DNA of 64,000 bases from Lachnospiraceae bacterium EP-SM-12S-S03. GTDB taxonomy: Bacteria > Bacillota > Clostridia > Lachnospirales > Lachnospiraceae. Positions 42,525 through 51,143 of this stretch are shown piece after piece (within the stretch, counting starts at the first letter, position 1; every line of letters starts with the position of its first letter). The stretch lies in NCBI GenBank assembly GCA_020540725.1, contig JAJBSL010000004.1, positions 1-64,000 on the forward strand, given 5' to 3'. Under the pieces are notes generated by a model that did no database searches, had not been told where the DNA came from, and saw nothing but the letters and a program-made list of their open reading frames with translations. The position numbers were made by a program, and so were the translations under genes.

Positions 42525-43358
42525 TTAAAGGCTGCACTCCACACCCACAAGGATTCCGCCCCGCTCTGCATAATAGCTGCAAAGTCCTCTCGCCTTATAG
42601 ATAAGAATTTCTGCTTCCGGAAAACGTTCCATCAGCGCAATTCGGAGTTTCTCTGCAAGCTCCGGATTCTCCACATGGCTGATTCTCACCTTACCATTTT
42701 GGAATCCTGCCTTCGTAATCTCCTCCAGCATTCCTGCGATTACCTTCTTATCGCCACGGCATTTTGCAGAAGACTCCAATGTCCCCTCCGCACTTGCAGT
42801 CCCAAGTACACTGATTCCCAAAGCTCCCGCTGCCGCTGCAATTACCTTATTTACTCTACCATTCTGTGCCAGATTATGTAAAGACTTCAGCGCAAAAAAT
42901 AATCTGGTCGTCTGCAAATACTTTTCCCCACAGCGTACAATTTCTTCAAAAGTTTTCCCCGCACGTTCAAAAGAAAACAGTTTTTCCATCAGGAGTCTTA
43001 ATTCCGGCCCTGCACTTAATGTATCGAAAACATGAATTTTAGCTTCGGGATGAGAGTGTTCATATATTTTCTTTGCCACTAGTGCAGAATTATACGTTCC
43101 GGAAAGTGCACTCGTCATAGTCACCACAAAAATCGTATCTGCACCTTCAAACGCATGAAGCCAGCTTTCCACACTCGGGCATGCTGTACCGGACTTGCCT
43201 TTATAGACCGACAGGTCATCAAGCATTTCATGGATATCTAAATATTCATCATCCACATACTCCTTCTCGTCCGTAGAAATTACAAGTGGCACAGAAACAA
43301 AGTTCCCTCCTTCTGTCTGAATCATATCGCTACATGAATCCGTAATAAATCTCGTCAT
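42525..43358 (-). CDS. DegV family fatty-acid-binding protein
   Basis: This 277-residue protein has the DegV hallmarks T-D-S-C-S-D, the S-G-T-A-C-P-S lipid-head-group loop, T-M-T-S-A-L-S-G-T-Y-N-S-A and D-T-L-S-A-G-P-E. DegV/FakB-type proteins present fatty acids to the FakA kinase for phospholipid synthesis; no fakA is in the window. A divergent tetR gene and a palindromic shared promoter (43399-43428) point to regulation by that TetR protein. Confidence 0.92.
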   Translation of the reverse strand: MTRFITDSCSDMIQTEGGNFVSVPLVISTDEKEYVDDEYLDIHEMLDDLSVYKGKSGTACPSVESWLHAFEGADTIFVVTMTSALSGTYNSALVAKKIYEHSHPEAKIHVFDTLSAGPELRLLMEKLFSFERAGKTFEEIVRCGEKYLQTTRLFFALKSLHNLAQNGRVNKVIAAAAGALGISVLGTASAEGTLESSAKCRGDKKVIAGMLEEITKAGFQNGKVRISHVENPELAEKLRIALMERFPEAEILIYKARGLCSYYAERGGILVGVECSL

Positions 43359-43398
43359 CTTATTTTTCTCCTGCTTTATATTTTCGTCAATCCCTGTT

Positions 43399-43428
43399 AT
43401 TGTATTTCATACTTGTACATGATACAAT
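43399..43428. promoter_or_regulatory. Overlapping divergent promoters of degV and tetR on a palindrome
   Basis: Minus strand, towards degV: TTGTAT (43422-43427), 17 bp, TACAAT (43399-43404). Plus strand, towards tetR: TTGTAT (43400-43405), 17 bp, TACAAT (43423-43428). The arms ATTGTAT and ATACAAT serve as -10 of one promoter and -35 of the other. A smaller dyad TTGTA-CATGA-TACAA (43413-43427) lies inside and is a good TetR-operator candidate. Confidence 0.6.
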
Positions 43429-43488
43429 TTACAAAATGTTCCTTTCTGTAAGGAAATCAATAAAAAACAGACAAATATGAGGATAAAA

Positions 43489-44049
43489 ATGGAAAATACA
43501 ACTCTTTTTACAAAAAACAAACATAAAGCAAACCAGAAAACAGAACGTTCCCAATTCACAAGAATGTGTATTGGGGAATCGATTATTGAACTGATGCGGG
43601 AAAACGGAACAGAGGGGCTTAGCATTTCCTCTGTCGCTAAAAAGACCGGCATTTCCCGCATGACCTTTTACTATTACTACGAATCCATCCAGGATGCCTT
43701 AACCGACTACATGAAAGAAATCATTACCGCTTACTTAAAAGAACGAAAAAATACTCCCGGGCTTGGTAATTTCCAGGAGTATTCTCATCTTATCTTTTCA
43801 TTAAAATTTTTCGATCAGTATGAAAACTTTTTCCTGACCATGACACAGAATGGTCTTCACTCCATTCTCATGGCAGGAATCAACGAATTCATGCTCTCTT
43901 ATCTTCCCAAGGAGACAACACGGTCCCTTTATGACATTTATTATTACGCCGGTGGTCTTTTGAATACCTTCTTGAAATGGGAAGAAAACGGCAAAAAAGA
44001 AAGTGCGGAAGAAGTCGCTAAAATCATCTGCGAACACGCAAAATCTTAG
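43489..44049 (+). CDS. TetR/AcrR-family regulator
   Basis: This 186-residue regulator has an N-terminal helix-turn-helix (about 20-65; G-L-S-I-S-S-V-A-K-K-T-G-I-S-R-M-T-F-Y-Y-Y-Y) and an all-helical ligand domain. The ATG at 43489 with GAGGAT is preferred over one at 43477, which has no ribosome binding site. Divergent from degV with a shared palindromic promoter, it probably represses both genes. Confidence 0.88.
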   Translation: MENTTLFTKNKHKANQKTERSQFTRMCIGESIIELMRENGTEGLSISSVAKKTGISRMTFYYYYESIQDALTDYMKEIITAYLKERKNTPGLGNFQEYSHLIFSLKFFDQYENFFLTMTQNGLHSILMAGINEFMLSYLPKETTRSLYDIYYYAGGLLNTFLKWEENGKKESAEEVAKIICEHAKS

Positions 44050-44061
44050 AAAAATACTGAT

Positions 44062-44607
44062 TTAATCAGCGTTTCCTCGCACATGATTTTTTTCTTTCTT
44101 CCCCCACGCAAGCAATTTATCCGCCATCCAGCCACAGAAAATACCAAGCAGGGCTCCTCCTAGCACATCCGTTGGATAGTGCACGTAAAAATACATTCTG
44201 GAAAATGCGATCAAAACTGCCAGTACAAGGGCAGGAATCCAGAATTTCTTCTCTTTCGTAAACCACAGCGCCGATACCGCCGCAAAGGAAGCCGCCGTAT
44301 GTCCGGAAGGGAAAGAAAAGTCTTTGGGCGCGGCAATCAGTAATTCAATGGCTGTATTCACATCATAAGGACGGGTTCTCGCAACCAACGGTTTCAAGAT
44401 CAAATTGCAGGTAATTACATCCAAAATAAGCGCCACTGAAACCAACATCCCTATCTTCCTCGTCTTCGGAATCAGAAGCAAAATTACCGCCAGCAGAATC
44501 CAGATGAATCCCGCGTCCCCAAGCCTCGATGCCGCTCTCATAATCCAGGTCAACACCGGAGTGTGAAGCTCTTGAAAAAAGTTCAGAATTTCAAATTCAA
44601 ATGCCAT
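44062..44607 (-). CDS. PAP2-family membrane phosphatase
   Basis: The 181-residue protein has five to six membrane helices and the three PAP2 catalytic motifs: K-P-L-V-A-R-T-R-P, F-P-S-G-H-T-A and S-R-M-Y-F-Y-V-H-Y-P-T-D. It dephosphorylates lipid phosphates, probably undecaprenyl pyrophosphate or phosphatidate. The ATG at 44607 has AAGGAG and lies within the last codons of the diguanylate cyclase gene (11-bp overlap), so the two are coupled. Confidence 0.93.
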   Translation of the reverse strand: MAFEFEILNFFQELHTPVLTWIMRAASRLGDAGFIWILLAVILLLIPKTRKIGMLVSVALILDVITCNLILKPLVARTRPYDVNTAIELLIAAPKDFSFPSGHTAASFAAVSALWFTKEKKFWIPALVLAVLIAFSRMYFYVHYPTDVLGGALLGIFCGWMADKLLAWGKKEKNHVRGNAD

Positions 44608-46477
44608 ATTTATCAGACTCCTTTTCTTTCGTAATAATGTGATACCCATTCCTTCCTTTTTCTTTTACTTTATACAGAGCAATATCCGCCATCTGATAAA
44701 GTTCTTCAAATGTTGTCTCTGTGGTTACAACAGCAATACCGATCGAAGCGCTTATGGCAACCTCTTTGCCTTCCTCCCCATATGTGCGCTGCAAAGCGCA
44801 ATTAATTTTTTCCGCACAAATGTGGATTGCCTGAAGATTTCTCACATTTCGAATGAACAATACAAATTCATCTCCTCCTAATCTTCCTGCCAGATCACTG
44901 CTTCGAACAATCGACTTCATAGCGAGGGCGCTTTCCTTTAGAATCTGATCTCCGATCAAATGGCCCAGTGTATCATTGGCCTGCTTAAAATAATCCAGAT
45001 CCAGTATAAATAAAGCAGATTCCCCAACTTCTCCTATCTGGTTTTCCTTCAATAGTTTGTTTACTCTTCTTGAGAAATATTCTCTATTATATAGACTCGT
45101 TAACGGATCGGTCTGATTCTTTTTATTGATTTCATTTATTTTTTCGCTTTGATACACTTGTTCATTGTAGTCTTCCAGAAATCCAATCACCCTGTCTTCA
45201 TCCATAATGTTAATATGGACTTTATTGTAATCCCAAATACCATCTATTCTCACTTTCAGAACCGGGGATTCTATCTTCTTCCGGTTCACTATATTTTCAT
45301 AAATATACCGGTAATTCTCATATTCATCCGCACTGATCAATCGGTTCTTCAACATATTATCCGGTGTATAATAATCCAAACTCTTGCATATTGTCTTTTC
45401 AGTCTCTTTGCTGCGATATATAGTCAGCGTCCGTTTTGCCAGATCCACTTCAAACGGAATATCATTGGTATGTTTCAACACCATAAACAACAGAGAGTTT
45501 TTGGAAGACAATTTATCATTCTGTGCTTTGATATAAGCCGTTGTCCTGTAAGTGGAATACCCGATTGCTCCTGCAATCAGCGCAATACAGGCAAGAACTC
45601 CCCATAAAAGATATGAAAATATCCGCTCAATCTGCATGACATAGTCTGTAAGGTATTCTTCCACTAACACGGAAAATACATACCAGTTGTTGATTCCTAA
45701 CGGTTCATATGTAACATACCGTCCCTTTCCTTTATACGAGAAATAGAATTCTCCCTTTTCCCCGTTCTCTACATTTTCACGGATTTCTTCAATCGTTATG
45801 CCATCTGCTATTTCATATCTTTTCATTTCCTCCCAGACATTTACATCCTGTGCAAATGAATTTACATTCGATGAATCACTAATATACACTCCGGTATCAT
45901 CGATAATCTGAAAATATCTATGTGAGGTTTTATTCAGGTCGATTTTCTCAGAAATCTTTTCAATCCGGTAATATCCCCAAATCACACCTACCACACTGTC
46001 GTTACGGCATATTGGTACCGCCAGTATCATCACGTCTGAAAGATCGATTACATTTGACACATAATTTTCGTTATTCCGTATGCTTGTCAAAAGTTCTTCC
46101 TCTTGCAACTTTTCCCGTTTACCCGTACTGTCGATACTGTTTCCTTCTAAATCAGCAATTCCGGCCTTTTCAAACTGAAAGTCTTCGCAAATTTCCTTCA
46201 AATTATTTACAGCACTCTCTGTGTTGTATTCACTATACTCCAAAAACATTTTCTGACTTGCTTCCAGATTCATTAACAACCCTTCAATTTCTGTTTGGAT
46301 CAGCTTTGTAACAAAGTTAGAAGTAAATGTAATCTGCTCAATATCTTTCTCCAACAGAAGATTATGTACTTTATTAAAATTCGCTGAAAAAGTAAAGAAA
46401 GCTACACTTAATAAAATCATCCCCAGAAGAATCAGTGAAATAATCTGTGTTCTTTTTCTGCTTTTTTTCTTATGCAT
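44597..46477 (-). CDS. Membrane-bound sensor diguanylate cyclase (dCache-GGDEF)
   Basis: The 626-residue protein has a membrane helix (about 12-30), an extracytoplasmic sensor domain (about 31-280, dCache-like), a second helix (about 285-305), a PAS-like segment (about 320-430) and a GGDEF domain (about 450-620). The active site G-G-D-E-F is intact, and an R-S-S-D I-site lies five residues before it. It should make c-di-GMP in response to an external ligand and be product-inhibited. AGAGGA precedes the ATG. It is the last intact core gene before the decayed region. Confidence 0.9.
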   Translation of the reverse strand: MHKKKSRKRTQIISLILLGMILLSVAFFTFSANFNKVHNLLLEKDIEQITFTSNFVTKLIQTEIEGLLMNLEASQKMFLEYSEYNTESAVNNLKEICEDFQFEKAGIADLEGNSIDSTGKREKLQEEELLTSIRNNENYVSNVIDLSDVMILAVPICRNDSVVGVIWGYYRIEKISEKIDLNKTSHRYFQIIDDTGVYISDSSNVNSFAQDVNVWEEMKRYEIADGITIEEIRENVENGEKGEFYFSYKGKGRYVTYEPLGINNWYVFSVLVEEYLTDYVMQIERIFSYLLWGVLACIALIAGAIGYSTYRTTAYIKAQNDKLSSKNSLLFMVLKHTNDIPFEVDLAKRTLTIYRSKETEKTICKSLDYYTPDNMLKNRLISADEYENYRYIYENIVNRKKIESPVLKVRIDGIWDYNKVHINIMDEDRVIGFLEDYNEQVYQSEKINEINKKNQTDPLTSLYNREYFSRRVNKLLKENQIGEVGESALFILDLDYFKQANDTLGHLIGDQILKESALAMKSIVRSSDLAGRLGGDEFVLFIRNVRNLQAIHICAEKINCALQRTYGEEGKEVAISASIGIAVVTTETTFEELYQMADIALYKVKEKGRNGYHIITKEKESDKYGI

Positions 46478-46600
46478 GTTTGCAAATCCTCTACCCTAAA
46501 ATTGTGGTGTGGATGCCGTTATTCATTACGAAACGACATTTTATAGTTTAAACAGAGTAAAATTACTCAATTTTAATTGTAGCGCAAACCTCTTATAAAA

Positions 46601-46860
46601 TCAATCATCAGAATAGAAACCAGGTCCAGAAAAATACCGATCATGAGCATATCTTTTTGATAAATTTGACGAAATACTACCATGCATCTGTTTTACCAGA
46701 ATTTTTACGATATCCAATTCCAAACTTGTTGTATTTCTCCACTTTTTGTCAGTAAAATGCTTGAATCTCCATCGCTGTATTTGGCTGCATTACTCAGCAA
46801 ATCGGAAAATATTCTCGGCAGAGCCGAACGATCAAGATCATTCCTTTTTCCTCCAATCTG
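46601..46860 (-). pseudogene. Remnant of a sensor histidine kinase
   Basis: One minus-strand frame (46705-46850) carries an N-box: L-P-R-I-F-S-D-L-L-S-N-A-A-K-Y-S-D-G-D. A second frame (46601-46725) carries L-D-I-V-K-I-L-V-K-Q-M-H-G-S-I, which matches the end of a kinase ATPase domain. The part between (G1/G2 boxes) is missing and the frames differ, so this is a deleted, frameshifted fragment. No His-box or response regulator is found next to it. Confidence 0.75.
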
Positions 46861-47217
46861 AATTTTTTGAAAAATCCAGATTGTGAGGTGGGGAACGGCA
46901 ACCAACGCCAGAAGCAAACTTATCCTGTGTTCCCGTAAAAAAAGACACAAAAAATCCGCAAAGATTTTGTAATCTAAGCGGATATAAGAGTATTCAATTC
47001 TATAATACAGAAATATAACCTCTATTTTTCGGCTATAAGAATACCATAAACACGTAAGGATTTTTTTAACGAGATGCCCTTGCAAATTAGTGAATCATTA
47101 TATGTAATTGCCGCTTCTGATAAGCAGCAGTGCCGTCATTTCAGACCAACACACAAAAATCCCCCCAAACTCAAAACGGGTTTAGAGGGTCAAATTTTCA
47201 CCTGAGCGTGACAAAAC
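46861..47217. other. Non-coding accessory DNA
   Basis: I see no convincing gene here. A weak minus-strand frame extends the kinase remnant upstream but has no recognisable features. A small hairpin (CAATCTG ... CAGATTG, about 46853-46883) lies at the left end. The region is probably decayed DNA at the edge of the mobile segment. Confidence 0.5.
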
Positions 47218-47254
47218 AGCCCACCCAAAACACCATTTTTTTATTAGGTGGGCT
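47218..47254 (-). terminator. Terminator of the truncated ABC-F gene
   Basis: AGCCCACC (47218-47225) pairs with GGTGGGCT (47247-47254), and a TTTTG tail follows on the minus strand. Confidence 0.75.
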
Positions 47255-47294
47255 ATCTTACCTACAATTTCTTTTTCAAAACATGAATTTTAAT

Positions 47295-48340
47295 TTATAT
47301 TTCCTTTTCTACATTTATAACCTTTTGAACCCAATCACGATAAAATGCTTCTTCATGTGATACTAATATTACTGTACCTTCAAATTCTAGAAGTGCAGTT
47401 CTTAATGCCTCCTTCGCCAGTATATCAAGATGATTTGTCGGCTCATCCATAATTAGGAAGTTACATGGTTTCATCATAAGCAAACATATTTTAACTTTTG
47501 CTTGTTCACCACCACTTAAAGTACTAATTTCCTGCATAGCATGTTTGCTTGAAATGCCACAACCTGCAAGACGCTTTCTTACATCTTTTATGACAAGTGA
47601 TGGATAGGCATCAGCAACAATTTGTATCGGTGTTTTCGTGGTATCTGACCATGCTAAATCTTGTTCAAAATACCCTATCTTTACCTGCTCTGAAAAATGA
47701 AAATCACCTCCTAACGATGGAATTTGTTTGATAAGAGTTTTAAGTAATGTGGATTTCCCTATACCATTAAATCCTGTAATAACAACTTTCTCTCCACCTT
47801 TTACAGAAAAATTGATATCAGATAAAACAGGATAATGATAACCAACATCAAGATGTTTAACCCTTAAATGCTCTGTTGCAGTTAGAGGATCAGCAGGAAA
47901 TTTGAAATGTGGCTTGATTTCTTTTTGTTCAATCGCTTCCATCTTGTCCATTCGGTCAAGTTTCTTCTGTCTACCGCGAGCCATTTTTGATTTTCTCCCC
48001 GCAATATTTTTGCGAATAAACTCCTCTGTCTTTTTTATTGTTTTCTGCTGTGCTACATACTGTCTAATGTAGTCTTCTCGAAGTAATGCTTTTTTTCTTC
48101 TAAACTCAGAATATGTTCCAAAATATTTTGTGATTTTCTGATTATCAATGTCACAAATCCTTGTGGATATTTTTTCTAAAAACTCATAATCATGTGAAAC
48201 TACCATAAAGGCATTTTGCAAACTTGATAGATACTCTGCAAGCCATATAACATGTTCCTTATCTAAGAAGTTTGTTGGTTCATCCAGAAGCAAAATGTCT
48301 GGTTTTTCTAGTAAATTAGTTGATTGTCTTGAAAAACGCT
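47295..48340 (-). pseudogene. 5'-truncated ABC-F protein gene
   Basis: The surviving part encodes the end of ATPase domain 1 (L-L-E-K-P-D-I-L-L-L-D-E-P-T-N-F-L-D, then V-V-S-H-D-Y), the basic linker (F-I-R-K-N-I-A-G-R-K-S-K) and the whole of domain 2 (G-F-N-G-I-G-K-S-T, L-S-G-G-E-Q, M-D-E-P-T-N-H-L-D). Walker A, the Q-loop and the signature of domain 1 are missing. Similarity stops near 48325-48340, where unrelated DNA begins. A 332-residue protein could start at an ATG at 48293, but it would have only one complete nucleotide site. Confidence 0.8.
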
Positions 48341-48707
48341 TGATTTACGGGCATATTCGCAGGTTTGCAGATTGATTTTACTACTCATTTACTACTTTTA
48401 ACGGATTGAGCCTTGATATGCAAAAAGCACCTGCGGACTGCCGGATAGACCGCTGCACCACCTTACGCGGCACGTCGAAAAGAAAAAATAAAATAAGCAC
48501 CACCTATAAGGCGGCGTTTCTCACTCCTACACAGGAGAACAGGAACGCTGCTTTTTTTATGCCCTCATGTTACGCAGTAAGGGCAAACAAAGCCTTGATT
48601 TATGCGGCTCTTAGAGCGCGGAAATGAGAAAGACAAGGGTTGATACCTTTTCCCTCAAAACCGCGTTTCTACTGCGTAACAAATCCAACCAAAGGAGTGA
48701 TGAAGCT
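48341..48707 (+). promoter_or_regulatory. Junction and leader region of the conjugative remnant
   Basis: The left edge is the break point with the ABC-F fragment. The rest is the leader of the 48708 gene. It contains a terminator-like hairpin, GCGGCGTTTC (48511-48520) with GGAACGCTGC (48542-48551) then T7. A short frame follows right after it (48559-48627, 22 codons, M-P-S-C-Y-A-V-R...). This arrangement suggests attenuation of the downstream genes; the short frame has no clear ribosome binding site. Confidence 0.5.
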
Positions 48708-50561
48708 ATGGCAGTTTTCCGCGTGGAAAAGAACAAAGGTTATACCGTTATGAGCAACCACCATTTACGCAACAAGGAGCTTTCCTTAAAGGCAAAGGGC
48801 TTGTTGTCGCAAATGCTCTCACTTCCCGAAGATTGGGACTACACCCTTGCAGGACTGTCCCTTATCAACCGGGAAAAGATTGACGCTATCCGGGAAGCAG
48901 TACGGGAACTGGAAAATGCCGGATATATACAGCGTTCAAGGGAACGTGATGAGAAAGGACGCTTACGCGGTACAACGTATGTTATCTATGAGCAGCCGCC
49001 TAAGTTGGATTTACCTACATTGGAAAAACCAACATTGGAAAAACCAACATTGGAAAAGCCTATGTTGGAAAAACCTACGTTGGAAAATCCAACGCAATTA
49101 AATAAAGAGATACAAAAAACTAACTTACCAACAAAAGAAAAATTAAATACAGATGTATCAAGTACCCATTCCATTCCTTTCCATTCCCTAAATCCCTCTC
49201 CCTTAGAGGACGCGGCACAGCCGCCGGAACGGAAGCGAAAGGAAGCGACAGACGCATATAGCGTGTATGAGGAAATCATCAAGGACAATATCGAGTACGA
49301 CTATCTGATACAGGACAGATACCTTGACCGGGACAGGATAGAGGAAATCCTTGCCCTTATTCTTGAAACCGTCTGCACCAAACGAAGAACAATCCGTATC
49401 GCCGGGGACGACCACCCGGCAGAGCTTGTAAAAGCAAAATTTATGAAACTGAACAGCGAACATATCCGCTTTGTACTGGACTGTATGCAGGAAAACACCA
49501 CCAAAATCCGCAACATCAAGCAGTACATGAAAGCTGCCCTTTTCAATGCCCCGTCTACGATTGGCAAAAACTTCACGACGCTGCTTGAAATGATAAATGC
49601 CAGTGAAGCCCGCGAGGACGACCCGGAATTTCAGTCCCCCGTTGACCTCATGTTTGAACGGTTGGAGGAAAAAGACCCGGAACATTTTGCCGTCCGGCAG
49701 TATAAGAAATTCCTGCTGTCTGCGGGAAAGACAAGAAGCTCTATCCTCATTTCCTGCGGGGCGCGACTTGCACCCTTTGACATTAAAGAGCTGCGCGACC
49801 TTATGGAAACCGACGAAATGGAGCTTGACACCATAGGCGACCGCAAGACCGCCCTGTTTGTCATTATCAGCGACACCGACGACACTTTTAACTTTGTGGT
49901 ATCAATCCTTTACACGCAGCTTTTCAATCTGCTTTGCGACAAGGCAGATGATGAATACGGCGGCAGGCTGCCCGTCCATGTGCGCTGTCTGTTAGACGAA
50001 TTTGCAAATATCGGGCAGATACCGAAGTTTGAAAAGCTCATAGCCACCATACGAAGCCGGGAAATCTCCGCGTCGATTATCTTACAGTCGCAAAGCCAGT
50101 TAAAGGCAATCTATAAGGACAACGCCGATACCATAGTCGGCAACTGCGACACCACCCTTTTCTTGGGCGGCAAGGAGAAAACCACCCTCAAAGAAATGTC
50201 GGAAATCTTGGGGAAAGAAACCATTGACAGCTTCAACACTTCCGAGAACCGGGGGCGCGAGGTATCGCATGGGCTGAACTATCAGAAGTTAGGCAAGCAG
50301 CTTATGACGGAAGATGAAATTGCAGTCATGGACGGCGGGAAATGTATCTTACAGCTTAGAGGGGTGCGCCCGTTCTTCTCTGATAAATATGACATTACAA
50401 AGCACCCCAACTACAAATACCTGTCCGACTATGACAAGAAAAATACTTTTGATATGGAAAAGCACCTACGGCGCAGACCCGCCCTTGTAAAGTCGGACGA
50501 AGCCTTTGACTATTACGAAATCAGCGAAGCAGATTTGCAGGAGGACACCGACCATGAATAG
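48708..50561 (+). CDS. Chimera: replication-initiator-like N-terminus joined to the C-terminal half of a VirD4-type coupling protein
   Basis: Residues 1 to about 285 match the helix-turn-helix/DUF6017 proteins of Clostridia mobile elements (M-A-V-F-R-V-E-K-N-K-G-Y, S-L-K-A-K-G-L-L-S-Q-M-L-S-L-P). Around residue 285 (near 49560), in the middle of the family's usual C-terminal A-L-F-N-A-P-S-T-I, the sequence switches in frame to a T4 coupling protein (N-F-T-T-L-L-E-M-I-N-A-S-E). It continues with Walker B L-L-D-E-F-A-N-I-G and Q-S-Q-S-Q. The coupling protein's membrane helices and Walker A are lost. It looks like an in-frame deletion product and is probably non-functional for transfer. AAAGGAG supports the ATG at 48708. 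Confidence 0.82.
   Translation: MAVFRVEKNKGYTVMSNHHLRNKELSLKAKGLLSQMLSLPEDWDYTLAGLSLINREKIDAIREAVRELENAGYIQRSRERDEKGRLRGTTYVIYEQPPKLDLPTLEKPTLEKPTLEKPMLEKPTLENPTQLNKEIQKTNLPTKEKLNTDVSSTHSIPFHSLNPSPLEDAAQPPERKRKEATDAYSVYEEIIKDNIEYDYLIQDRYLDRDRIEEILALILETVCTKRRTIRIAGDDHPAELVKAKFMKLNSEHIRFVLDCMQENTTKIRNIKQYMKAALFNAPSTIGKNFTTLLEMINASEAREDDPEFQSPVDLMFERLEEKDPEHFAVRQYKKFLLSAGKTRSSILISCGARLAPFDIKELRDLMETDEMELDTIGDRKTALFVIISDTDDTFNFVVSILYTQLFNLLCDKADDEYGGRLPVHVRCLLDEFANIGQIPKFEKLIATIRSREISASIILQSQSQLKAIYKDNADTIVGNCDTTLFLGGKEKTTLKEMSEILGKETIDSFNTSENRGREVSHGLNYQKLGKQLMTEDEIAVMDGGKCILQLRGVRPFFSDKYDITKHPNYKYLSDYDKKNTFDMEKHLRRRPALVKSDEAFDYYEISEADLQEDTDHE
49005..49094 (+). repeat. 15-bp tandem repeat encoding L-E-K-P-T
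   Basis: Six 15-bp units (TTGGAAAAACCWACA consensus; the first is degenerate) start at 49005, 49020, 49035, 49050, 49065 and 49080. They encode a Leu-Glu-Lys-Pro-Thr/Met linker between the DNA-binding and C-terminal parts of the replication-like domain. Each unit keeps the reading frame, so copy number can vary by slippage. Confidence 0.9.
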
Positions 50562-50724
50562 ACGTATCCGAAAGAAACAGGACAAGAAAATCACAGAAGC
50601 CATAAACGGGCTTATTTTCATTGCCGAGCGACGGGAGCAACAGCGACAGGCAGCTATCCGGCGATTTGTAAAACGGTGTGAAGCCCTGTATGAGCAGCAG
50701 CGAAAGGAGGAATTGACGCAGTAA
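50554..50724 (+). CDS. Small basic protein of the conjugative element
   Basis: The 56-residue product is rich in Arg, Lys and Gln and probably helical. Its ATG overlaps the coupling-protein stop and follows GGAGGA. Small frames at this place are usual between the coupling-protein and Maff2 genes in related elements. Function unknown. Confidence 0.6.
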   Translation: MNRRIRKKQDKKITEAINGLIFIAERREQQRQAAIRRFVKRCEALYEQQRKEELTQ

Positions 50725-50832
50725 CAAAGAAACAGACAACTTACAGAATACGCGCCCCTACAAAAATTCCTATCGCTGACAACTGAATACCGCCGCGCGG
50801 CAGACACATAGGCAGCGCGGGGACTTATGACC

Positions 50833-50863
50833 GCGGCAGTTACAAAACTGACCGCCGTTTTTT
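50833..50863 (+). terminator. Terminator-like hairpin before maff2
   Basis: GCGG-CAGT pairs with ACTG-A-CCGC (50833-50855), followed by CGTTTTTT. Confidence 0.75.
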
Positions 50864-50909
50864 ATGCCCTTTTATGGGGCAAGCCGCATTTGCGGCAGAA
50901 AGGAGCTTT

Positions 50910-51125
50910 ATGGAATTTTTTAACTCTGCTATCGACGTATTACAGACCCTTGTTATCGCACTGGGCGCAGGCTTAGGCATTTGGGGCGTCATCAACCTCT
51001 TAGAGGGATATGGAAACGACAATCCGGGTGCAAAATCACAGGGCATTAAGCAGCTTATGGCGGGCGGCGGCGTTGCCCTTATCGGCACTATCCTTGTACC
51101 GCTTCTTTCCGGTCTGTTCGGATAA
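50910..51125 (+). CDS. Maff2 family mobile-element membrane protein
   Basis: The 71-residue protein has two hydrophobic helices (about 10-30 and 48-70) and the family stretch L-G-A-G-L-G-I-W-G-V-I-N-L-L-E-G-Y-G-N-D-N-P-G. This family is confined to conjugative elements of Clostridia and sits in the place of a pilin-like VirB2 gene. AAAGGAG supports the ATG at 50910. Confidence 0.88.
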   Translation: MEFFNSAIDVLQTLVIALGAGLGIWGVINLLEGYGNDNPGAKSQGIKQLMAGGGVALIGTILVPLLSGLFG

Positions 51126-51143
51126 GTTTACGGAGGGTAGCCT

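Noticed and set aside
46705..47085. Intact 126-residue protein
   Set aside because: Only its C-terminal third has homology (a kinase N-box), the next motif lies in another frame, and the N-terminal part is low-quality sequence. It is treated as a pseudogene fragment.
49020..49094. Possible CRISPR-like repeat
   Set aside because: The 15-bp units are directly adjacent without spacers and lie inside a coding frame. They are a protein repeat. No CRISPR array or cas gene is seen in the window.
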